From the NCBI GenBank assembly GCA_027579435.1, contig JANBPK010000992.1, positions 1 through 34,466 of the forward strand: a DNA stretch of 34,466 bases, written 5' to 3'. A model generated the notes under the pieces. That model searched no databases, was not told the origin of the DNA, and was given only the letters and a program-made list of their open reading frames with translations. This document shows, one piece after another, positions 21,436-31,438 of this stretch (positions are counted from its first letter, which is position 1; every line of letters starts with the position of its first letter). Source of the DNA: Candolleomyces eurysporus (lineage: Eukaryota; Basidiomycota; Agaricomycetes; Agaricales; Psathyrellaceae). A program made the position numbers and the translations under genes.

Positions 21436-24416
21436 TCACTCATCACTTTGCTCTGAGCCGCCTCCCTCCTCACCCGAGCCTCTTTCCTCCTCACCCGAGC
21501 CTCCTTCCTCCTCACCCAAGCCTCCTTCCTCCTCACCCGAGCTTCCTTCCTCCTCACCCGACCCTTGGTCACTCTGAGCCAGATCGCCGGCCGCTCTTTC
21601 TTCCCCCGAGTCATCAACTTCGGCCATTTCAACGTCGCTGGCTGTTTCCCTCTTTCCAGACCCCTGAAGCCACTCTCCAAGGGCTACGGTTGCCCGGTGG
21701 GCATCGTCGGCCACAGCCTGGAAAGTCTGAGAGAACTCCGAGCCGAGTGAGATGAGTACGTTGAGATTTTTGATGTGGTCCTCGAGCAGGTGGTGAGGGA
21801 CGCCGGGGTTGAGTTCTTCGAGTTGATCGCGGCCAGCAATAATCTTCTCGATGCTCTCGGCAAGCGTTTTGGAGCTGTCGGCCACTGTTTCATCAACCCC
21901 GGTGCGGATGGATGAATGGTATTGAACCTTTTGTTTGGCATCCTTGAGCAGGGAGCCACAAGCTGCCATCCCCAAGGTCATGGCGTCCATCTGGCTTTGG
22001 ATAGCCCGAATTGCAGACCCTTGTTGTGCTTGGGTGAACTGCACCTCGGCCCAGAGTTGCTCGTTCAAAACTTCAGGGGGGCGAGTATCCTTGACCATGC
22101 TGTCTGCGACCGGGTCCTCGATTTCCTCACCGGGCTTTTCCTTGGACTTGCCCTTCTCGCCGGCCTTCGACTTGGACTTTTCGTTTTTGAGACGCTTGCT
22201 ACTCATCTCCATCACCTGAGAGAAATCAGTTGAGGAATTTAGTGAGAATTTTAGTCATACCCGGTTGCCGTTCTTCTTGCACGTGGAGTGACGGAAGAAG
22301 TTGCACATCAGGCATGATGTGCCTTGGTCCATGACCAAGCACCGAACAGGGCAGTATTCCTTGCAGTAGTCACAGGGCGATTCGTTGGCAACTAACCCTG
22401 CAGGCGGATCGAGCGATTGGCCCAGAAGTATGGCGGCCTTGTTGGTATTCGACCTTTCTTTTTGGGGCTTCATCGCCAGGTTGGTTTTAATGACTTCCGC
22501 GAGCCATGAATCGTATGCTTGCTTTTCCTCTGCGGTGGGGGGCTCCTTCCGATCCCTGATCGCTAGTAGGAAGTCGACCGTCGCGGTTGGGAGGTATTTG
22601 AAGAAGTTGCTTCGGGGTCTCGATTTGCGTTGGCCGGAGGGAGGGGGGTTGGTGGGGGTTTTCACCTGGCCGATGTTTTTACCGGACTTTTTCGTAGGGA
22701 GGGACCTTCGTTGGATTATCGGAATCGAGCTCTCGGAGCCGGTATCACTGAGGATGGCCACTGATTTTGGCTTCTTGCTCGTGCTCCCTTTTTGGCCGGA
22801 CTTTCCCTTTCGCTTTGCTCCAACAGGTTCGTCTGCGTAACCGCTGGAGTCCGAATCTTCGGCAGGGTCATAGAGAGCCTCGCCATGTTCGTGCTCCTCT
22901 CTGCTGGTGCGGGGTCTCTGCTTGACGATTTCCTTTCCCTTTCCCTTTCCCCCACCGGCCTTTTCCTTTTCTCCAGCGGCCTTCGATGTCTCACCTGACT
23001 TCCTACCGGGGATTTCGATGACGACCCGGGGTTTGACTTTGCCTTTTGCCGGTTCATCCACATCCATGGCCTGACAAGTATCAGGTCCGTCATTTTGTGC
23101 GTATGCAGTTAGAGCTCACCAAAGATTTTGAAGTTGAAGATTTTTTTTGTGGCCTGCACAGCCGAGGTTTTTGAGGTGCTCCCCTTAAAAGTATGAGATT
23201 GAGAGGTAGCGAGTCTTTCTCTATTACTTACCTGGTTACTTCCCACCGGGGTTTTGGGGGCTGATTCGCCGGGTTGTTTTGCGGCCACAGTCTTAGTTTT
23301 GACAGGTTTTTTGGGCTCCCCAGCCGGGGCCTTTGGTGCTGAGGGCATTTTTGGTTTTGAAGTTTTGGGGGCCTGTAGTTTGAAAACTCAGAGAAGAAGC
23401 CCGGTAGAAACGGCCTTCTTACCTGGGTGGACGTAGCCGGTGTTTTTGATGAGCCTGCTTGAGACTAATTGTGAAAAGGATCAAAAAGGTGCTCGACTTA
23501 GAATGTTAGAGAACATACCCGGGTGGGCTGCTGAGCCGGGGTTTTGGAGCTTGAGGCGACAGGCTGCTCTGCCGCTGTAGTTTTCTTACTCNGGGGGAGG
23601 AACCTGTTTCCATGTACTTGGCCAGTCGATGCCTACAAAAATGCCTGCACTCACCTGTTTCCTTGGTGGGTTGTTCAAGTCGATTGTCGGTGGCTTTGGA
23701 ACGGGCCGCTCCGGTGCCTTGCCTTTGGAACGGGCCACTCCGGTGCCTTGCCTTTGGAAGCCGCCGGCTTCGGAACATCGGCGGCCGCGCTCTGATTGCT
23801 ATGTAAATCCTTGCAATGAGAATTAGAATCGCGAAACAAACCTTTGCAGGCGGCTCAGGTGCATTGCCTTTTGATTCTGAGGGCTTCTGAACATCAGCCG
23901 CCGGGCTCTAATGGCCAGAGAAGCATTTTATTGCAAGGATTAATCCTTGCAATGACTCGGAATCACAGAATACTTACTTTTGCAGGTCGCTCGCCTCTCG
24001 ACGAATCTTTCGACTTCAAAACAACGGTGGTCCGACTCTGATTGTCAAGGAAGCATGGTAAGTCTGCGATCATAAAAATTCAGAATTACAGACACTTCTT
24101 ACCTTCCTCCAGTCACGAGTGAACTTGTATTCACGGCCATCCCGGTGAGCTTTCCGCGCTTCCAAGTACTCAGTGCAAAATTTTGCTACGACGGTGCCCA
24201 TCATTTTCCGTTTGCCGTCCCTATCGGTGTNCCCGCAGTTGGCGAATGATGGCCTCCTACAGATCGGGCGAAGCGAGATTAGCGTGAATTTGGACAAAGT
24301 TGCAATTCACTTACCATCTTTTTCCCTTCTACTCGGTAGAGCTCCTCGTCGCTCTGGTGACTCAGTCTGAGCAGCGAGTCTTGGAGATCAGAAATCGCGT
24401 TCTTGAGGTCGGCCAT
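21436..24416 (-). CDS. G1: Cys-cluster and coiled-coil protein, copy B
   Basis: The more intact copy. It starts ATG at 24416 (MADLKNAISDLQDSLLRLSH); exon 1 is 24315-24416 and the first intron matches copy A. The large exon (from the MDVDEP segment, about 23067, to 22255) is open through the cysteine cluster. A GTATGA...CTCTCAG intron joins it to the last exon, 21436-22204, which ends GGGSEQSDE. An additional phase-0 exon at 23842-23907 (SPAADVQKPSESKGN) is absent from copy A. Two N bases (24231 and 23592) coincide with apparent 1-nt insertions relative to A and are probably sequencing problems. Function is unknown. The cysteine cluster, basic N-terminus and acidic tail suggest a nuclear protein. 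Confidence 0.68.
23842..23907 (-). other. Extra cassette exon of G1, only in copy B
   Basis: A 66-nt exon with CAT-TAG acceptor and AAAG|GTTTGT donor, phase 0, encoding 22 residues. It resembles the flanking exons, which also begin with a Ser after the acceptor and contain a (T/A)(D/V)V-K-P-like core and a Lys-rich end. Copy A lacks it together with about 135 bp, and the deletion points coincide with direct repeats of AATCCTTGCAATGA. Confidence 0.65.
23930..23953. repeat. Perfect 24-bp palindrome
   Basis: The two 12-nt halves are exact reverse complements (left half ATTGCAAGGATT). It sits in the intron between the extra cassette exon and its upstream neighbour in copy B. Only its right half is kept in copy A (around 5130), so it lies at the breakpoint of the copy difference. 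Confidence 0.9.
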
Positions 24417-24604
24417 TGTTTGAGGGACGATTTCGCTGGCAAGTTCGATGATGAAAGAAGAGAGACAAGATGTGTTTTCCCATCGAAGCGCGATTTACAA
24501 ATTTTATTAAGATTCAAGTTCAGCTGCCTAAATCACATGATGCTGGAAAAACTTATAACCTCGGTATTGCCAGTGTTCTACCTCCTTAATACTTGACCAC
24601 CATC
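24417..24604. promoter_or_regulatory. Bidirectional promoter region between G1 and G2, copy B
   Basis: 188 bp between divergent start codons, the same length as in copy A. Confidence 0.5.
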
Positions 24605-27116
24605 ATGAGCGACACATTCAACTCTCCACTTACAAGTCTGGCTGCGAGCCGTATGTTTTTTCCTTATCAAGTTCATGTGATGATCAATGACATTTACGAC
24701 ATTTCTGCTTACGACATCTCTCCAGCAACTTCGCTACCGGTGGATATCACTAATCTCCGTATGTCCGATTAGCCGGTTTCGAGGCCTGAAAAGCTAGCTA
24801 ATTTTGAGATAGATACTTCTTACGAAACCCTTGCCCAGGGCCAGAACACCGGCCTCCAAGCACCGGTGATGAACACCGAATTTCCGATCGAGGTGGACGA
24901 CATTACAGCAGATCGGCAACCAAAGCCGGTGCTGACTGGCAATGTGACCCCCGAGGTTCATCCATCTCAACTTCGGCAGCGAGCGATCAGGCGCCTTTCG
25001 GTTAACCATCAACACTGGCTGGAGACTCGAAACCCGGCTACCAGGGATTGGGTGCATAATCGGCCGATGTTTCAGGATATGCATCCCACCACTTTTACTG
25101 GCAGTGCCTCAGATATCCCATGGTCTCCCTCTATGCCACCAAGAGAGTGCAAGTCTTTTTGCCTATCTCATTGGTCTGTGAAGCTTAATCTCTCTAGTTC
25201 TTCGTGAGTATCCTGGAGCGACCGATGATGACATACCCACCGGGGTTTCTGCCAGAGGTTTGTCTTTCCATCTCGTTTCTAGCGAGTTAACCCACTTGTC
25301 ATCCAGCCACCGATGATCAAAACATCGGTGGATCCTCAGGTGTGTATACCTATCTCATATCATGGTATTTTATTTAGTTGTTAGCAGGAAACATCGGCTG
25401 TGCTCATGGTGGAACTGCCGGACACGATGGGCACGACTGCGAGGATAACACCGGTGGGACACCGACCCCTGCTGAACATTCCCTTAGCCCAGGTCAAAAC
25501 ATTGCAAGGAACACTGGCCGTGACAACCTTCGAACCTATGCAAACCGGAGAATGCGAGGGATAGACAACCCCGGCACAACCATCAGCACCCCTCCTACCA
25601 CAGGTTTATAATGCCACGTCTATCATCCGGCTCATTCTTACAAAATATTCTTTGTAGCCGACTCCAACACTTCCATGAGCCGCGGGACTTGGCGGATTGT
25701 CCATTCGTCAGCCACCAACTCCCGTATGTATTTGCCTTGACCCCAATTTCCAGCGACCTAAGCATCTTTGTAGCAAATACCACTGATAGCCCTGCCACTG
25801 GAAATCTGAAAACACCAAAATTTCGTCTTCTCTCTCAGCTGGGTAGGATTCAGTTGACCTCAGCTTTATCATCAGGTCCTGATATTCCCTTCCCTAGACA
25901 AGCCCGGTGCGAAAGATGCCTCGCCCAAGGTTTCGGAAGCAGGTATGACTGAAAATCTCTTTTTGACCTAACTTGAACCCGGCCCATAGAGTTATCAGAG
26001 TTAAGCTTGAAACTCGGTAATTTCTCGATTCACCAGCCAGGATCATCGACCAAGCCAGGTGGCTTCGATCCATCCAGTTTCACAAGTAGCCCTAGCTTCG
26101 AGATGCCCCCACCTTCATGGCGGGCTAGCCCTGGTTCTTTCCCTCCTCACTTTCCGGATCTCTACTCCCCTCCCCCATCTCCGGTTCACAAGCGCCCTAC
26201 CAAGCTTTGCGCGACTGCCTCGAGGTATCCACCATCCTTTGCATATGCGGTCTTGTCCAATTCTGCGACTGGTGATCTCAAAGAAACGCACACGTCTGCT
26301 ATGGCAAACACCCCCACTCAACCACCACTCGACATCGCTCGTAGCCCCTCTCCAGAATCGAATGGGCGAAATTCCCTCCGAGACTCGGATTTCGATGTAG
26401 GTTCCGATCGTGCTGGTTCCCCGATGGCCAAAGATATCGGGGACAGCGGGCTGCACACCGGCGGCCAGGGTTCCCCCACACAATATATCGACCCATCGAA
26501 TCATTCCGATGTTGGCTCTCATGGCAGAGGCTCCGGTAGCCGATCTTCCCTGCAGGACGAAGATTTCGACCTCGGCTCGGATGGGAAATTGTCCTTGAAA
26601 GACGAAGACTTCGACGTCGCCTCGGATATTCAACGTTCCTCGGTGGCAAGTGTTCAGCAGGAGGAACCACATGATGAAGATTTTGACATCGGCCGAGATA
26701 GCCGACCTTCCTCGGCGGCCGGTGTTGAGGAATCATCCTTGAAGGATGAAGACTTCGATGTCGCCTCGGACAGTCGACCTTCCTTGGTGGCAAGTGTCGA
26801 GGAACCATCCTTGAAGGACGAAGACTTCGACGTCGCCTCAGACAGTCGACCTTCCTCGGCGGCAAGTGTTGTCGAGGAATCATCTCTGAACAACGAAGAC
26901 GACGTTGGCTCAGATAGTCGACCTTCGACAGCAAGCATCGAGTTGGAGGAATCTTCCCTGAAGGACGAAGACTTTGATGTGGGCTCTCCCAGCCAGCCTT
27001 CCTCCAGGGGAAGTTTCTTCGAGTCTTCCCTGAAGGATGAGGACTTCGATGTGGGCTCGAGACCCTCCTCGGAATCAGGGGTAGAGGCCATCGAGTTTAG
27101 TGAACCTATCGAGTGA
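24605..27116 (+). CDS. G2: acidic Ser/Asp-rich repeat protein, copy B
   Basis: Starts ATG at 24605 (MSDTFNSPLTSLAAS). The first short exons match copy A. The last large exon begins at about 25990 and is uninterrupted to TGA at 27116. It first encodes a Pro/Ser-rich region (MPPPSWRASPGSFPPHFPD), then about nine acidic repeats built on SLKDEDFDVASDSRPSS, ending GVEAIEFSEPIE. Such arrays are usually disordered, and the regular Asp/Ser spacing suggests kinase (CK2-type) phosphorylation; this is inference. A coiled-coil-like frame (DLQPALDHYETLSRHL) at about 27190-27320 is conserved in both copies and may be a further exon or an alternative 3' end. The middle exons (24860-25610) could not all be phased. 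Confidence 0.6.
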
Positions 27117-27324
27117 GGTATGTCTACTGATATATGCTTGATCTCAGACTCATTATATACTAGAATTTCTTTGTGCCCGGTGATTCCAGGAGATTTGCAG
27201 CCCGCCCTTGATCATTACGAGACGCTGAGCCGCCACCTTGCGCTCTATGTTCAGTTGACTTCCATTGTAGATGCAGAGCTTGGTGTCATCGAGCAGCAGA
27301 TTTCAGAGAGGGCAGAGTAGTAGT

Positions 27325-27580
27325 TTGATTTACCGATTTCTAATGCACCGATTTTCAATGCACCGANTTTTTTATGCACACCACTTGGCGATATCACCGG
27401 TGAATGGTAAAATATCAGCAGACCATTAGATCTAAATCAAAATGCCTTGGGCAATATCTAAGGGTTGTAAAACATCGGTCATTGGGGAATATCGGTAGCT
27501 GGGAAAACATCGGTGGTTGGGAGAACATCGGTGGCTAGGGAAACATCGGTGGATTAAGGTAGATGAGCTACATCTACCTC
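27325..27580. repeat. Short tandem AACATCGGTGG repeats and hairpin, copy B
   Basis: Counterpart of 8630-8850 with the same units and hairpin. It carries a small duplication of the ACCGATTT word with an N at 27367. Confidence 0.6.
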
Positions 27581-27630
27581 GACCATTTGGTATGATATGC
27601 AATTACAATTCCTGAGGATGCAACAGCCTT

Positions 27631-30600
27631 CTATAGATAGTCGACAGATATTCCACTGCGCAGGTACAAGTCAAATTCCGATTTGGCACGATCATGCAGA
27701 AATCTCCAAAGCTCGCTCTGAGCAAACGCCAAGTGCTGCTTGTCACTCTGGCTACCCAATGCAAGCTGGGTCCATTCTGTCGATTTGTGTTTGTAGTAGT
27801 TGACGGTCCACCCCATCTCGCTCTTGAGAAGCACACATTCTTCCTCCCATCGTTCCTTCCGGGATTTGGCACGGAGCCAGCTAATTCGGTATACTAATCC
27901 TCGGTGAGATTGGGGTTACCGGGCTTTGGCAATCACTTACATTCTTCAAGGTGTTCACTTCCATCACTGTCACCTGCCACATCGAGACCCCAAAACCAAG
28001 CCAACTTTTCCTTGCTCTGACCCCGGGCATTGGGCTCGCTCACCGCTGTTACAGTCTTCAGATCCTCCTTCGTGATGTCCTTGTACTGTGCAAGAACTTC
28101 GGCACTTGCTCCGAGTATCCTGAGGGCAGCCAAGGCATTAGTGTAGGCCTTCTGGTGGAATTTGAGTTCTCGGTCGGAACGTTTGATGTTGTCCCATCCT
28201 CTGGTTCGCCGGTTTTTGCCTTTGTACGGCCTGATTTGAGCTCTGTAGACATAGGATTTGTAGCCGATTTCTGCTCGTATTGCTTGGAGCGCATCNTTTG
28301 CCTCNCCCATGCGAAGAATGATCTCNGTATCTTTGGCATCCNGGTAGGCCNTGGGAATCGAGGTGCTNGAGTTCACCTGGGATGGTAGAGGAACGTGCCG
28401 TGTNACCACTCCGTCGTCGGAATCGGATTTTTTGCCTTTGGACCAGGGACTTGGCCTGTACACAAGCTCGTTGAAATCCACNTCAGGGAACTGATACTCT
28501 GCTGTATTCATGAGATTTTCAAATCGCTTGATCAGCTTTTCTTTCATTTTTGCAACCTTGATCTCCTGGGCGGTCGTCGGGTTGGCGTGATGAGTGATTT
28601 CTTCTTGAATCCGAAGTTGCTGTTGTTGAATTTCGATGCCTTCAACAATCCAGGCTGTGAGACCCACGTTGTTTCCGGCGTTTTGCTCTTGTTCCATTCT
28701 CTCAAGCTCAAGTTGGGCTTGANGGGGGGGCTGGCAATCAGATGAACAAAAAGCCCGGTGAGAAGCCTAGCAAAAACAACCNACCCCCTTCGAGCTTGGA
28801 CAAGTAAATGTCCATTGCTTTTACATTGTGGAGACGGTTTGCATGNGCCTGCACCTCTTGAGATGCCCATTTGGTTCTTTGTTCATCAGATGTGGTAGAG
28901 TCAAGTTTTTCAAACTCTTCCNGGGCGTCTTCCCTTTCTTCGAGNGCCTTATCATATGATTTCGAGATATAACCCGCTGAATGAAAATTAGCGACCTGGT
29001 CCAATCAAAAACATCGGTGGCTCACGAAGATTGACCATAGTCTTCCAATTCATGTCGTTCAAGAGTGCGTCCAACATCTCTGCACGGTGGGCCAAAGTCA
29101 TGTATCGCAGGGAAGGTGCAGCGTGATTGAGCTCCGACCACNGGGCTTCTAGAATCTCGGCAGACTTGACCCCAGCACCCCTAATGAAACTTGTTGCGTG
29201 TCGTGGGTAGCATTCGTTTTTGTGACCATGCACATGCCAGGTCCCGATTGCATAGTAGATTTTGTCCTCCAGCCCATCTGGAAGAGNGANNANTTCACTT
29301 GCCGCAACCCTCTCTTTATGATGAGGTTGATATTGACAGTTGACGTCGTAGCCCCAGATNAGAAACTNGGCNTCCGTTATATCCTGGTAACTCCAAGCCT
29401 TGGACGTANCATAGTCCATGTTCATTTGCCTATAATTGTTAGTTTGCATGGGTAAAAAGCTCGGTGGGGCNATCTCCCACCTTTCTCCCTTTTGCATGTC
29501 AACCTGCGCNGTNGGCACGAAGGCTCCATGGCGCATGCATGCCACGGAGCATATCCCAGTCACATCACATCCCTTGTGAATTCTGCTTCTATCCTTCAAN
29601 GCTCGATGCTNGTGACAAGTAATCGGCTANAAAGCGCGGTNGCNNGGTTGTGAGTGGGCATGCAGAGTGGATTTGTTTTGACTCACATCCTTGCGCTCTT
29701 CAGCGGAAGCCAAATGNTCAGCATATCTTGATTTCTCTGTCATGAAGCCTTCACCNGACTTGAGCCAAATNTNGTTTTCCTCTGTAAGTGGCTCTTGGTG
29801 AACTTGNGAAAAGCAGCCATCTCCACAGTGAGAGCNATGATATTTCCATTTCTCCGGGTCNTTTTTCCAGTCTTCAGGTAGGTTAATTCCAGGTTGAGGA
29901 CACCCAGCACAGAAGTAAGCAAGATCCCCTTCTCCTGGTTGCTTGCCATTGTGGGCAAATCCAAACTCGATAATCTCCTTGACATTCTGCCATTGGCGCT
30001 TGACTCGATGTAGCTCTGCATAGCGATTCTAGGGGTGTAGAATAGGTGAGTGGATTAACGTAAGGTCTTTTGAGGTGAACCACATACTGGCACTGAGTCA
30101 GGGAAGGCAGGGTTGGTCAAATGACGCAGCTTCTGGTAATATTGGTATGAGGTTGTGTGGCATTCCAAGTAGGCCAGCATATTGTCATCGAGAACTGCAA
30201 ATGTAAATGCCGATTGAACAGATTGGAATGAAGCAGGGAACAGTCCAAGGTCAAGGTAGTCGTCCAGCACATTGTCCTCTCGGCCAGGACATTGACAAAG
30301 AGCAACTGGTAAATGGTGGATCCCATTTGTATGAACAATTGTGACCACAGTATCACCTTCGAGTTGCTTCCCCAGTGGTTCTGCATTGTATGTGAAGTTG
30401 CGTATCTGCGCCTGAGCAAATGCAGTGTCCCCAGTGCCCTCCTTTGCAAGAGGACATGGAATACCACCATGACCCAAATGGATACGCACACCTGTTGCCC
30501 AAAGCCAGTCTGGAGAGTAATGGGTCCCTTGCCAACTCATAACACAATGGAAAGGGTTGGCAGCATGCTGTTTAGCACAACATTCCCTGCAGAATGAGGG

Positions 30601-31055
30601 GGAACCCATACAATCCATACAACGCCATGGGCCATTTTCCTCCCCACACACACTGCATGTCCGTCCATCTACAGGTGCTGCTCGAGACACAACCCTGTCA
30701 ATAAAACACTGTCGATGTTGCTGAACAAATTCTTCAAGGTAGTCCCTTTGTGTCTGCACAATTTAGTTATCCAACCCAGAATGAATCCAAAAGTGCTGCT
30801 TACCTTGGTTTGCCGAGGGTCAAGGTCAGGGTCCTCCTGAAAGAAATCATACTCCTGGCCTCCAAAGTCATTCACATCATCTGTTCTCTGCCTCTTGCTC
30901 TTGGGAGGTGATTCAGATGATCGTAAGGTTGGATTCTTTGGAGGACTTGCAGGTGTGTATGTCTTCTGGAGGAGCTTTGATCCACCCCGCCCGTCGGATG
31001 CAACATCAAAAATCTTGAGGCTTTTCTTACCAATCTTCTTCCTTGATTGCTTCAT
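27631..31055 (-). CDS. KDZ-family transposase with CxC2 cysteine cluster, copy B (no premature stop)
   Basis: Same eight-exon structure as copy A and almost identical in sequence, but CGA is retained at 30682-30684 and 27850-27852 where copy A has TGA. The CxC2 cluster is therefore joined in frame to its upstream exon (QTQRDYLEEFVQQHRQ...SRAAPVDGRTC). The catalytic Asp in IWGYDVNCQY and the Glu of AEILEA are present, as are the GTWHVHGHKNEC and QKGER motifs. This is the only candidate autonomous transposase in the window. Caution is needed because some tens of N bases lie between 28299 and 29861, covering parts of the catalytic domain, and the eight-base G run between exons 6 and 7 contains one N. 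Confidence 0.87.
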
Positions 31056-31438
31056 GGGAGGTAGGAATGAAAAGACTAGAGCAAGAAATACTCATCTTCA
31101 ACTTATATCAAGTCTCGAATGATGTCATCCAATATTGATCAGGCACGAATCTAGCCAGCTCTGCCGGGGTTATGATCGCTTATCATTCGCACAACCAAAA
31201 ACACCGATCAAATAGCTCAGATGCTGAGGCTTTGATTCGGAGCTTTTGGTCTGGTGATTTCACAATAAGGTACAGAGCACATGGGGAGTGCAGGATGCTA
31301 TTGCTTTTCTAGTGGATTGTTGAGATCATGTCTCTTGGCCCTAATGATTGCCCCTTAGTCGGATTGAACAAACAAATAAACAAAAACCAGAAAAAAAACA
31401 TCCCACTTTTTGCTTCCTACCACCAACATATTGCAACC
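31056..31438. promoter_or_regulatory. Bidirectional promoter region between KDZ and G4, copy B
   Basis: Nearly identical to 12323-12705. Divergence between copies rises sharply just inside the right end of this region, near 31355. Confidence 0.45.

Larger units (their letters stand above)
20792..27597. mobile_element. Possible nested two-gene element, copy B
   Basis: TATCGTACCAAG at 20792-20803 is the slightly diverged counterpart of the left arm, and TTTGGTATGATA at 27586-27597 is the right arm. The contents are the G1/G2 divergent pair. Both copies share the same boundaries, so any insertion predates duplication of the unit. Confidence 0.42.
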
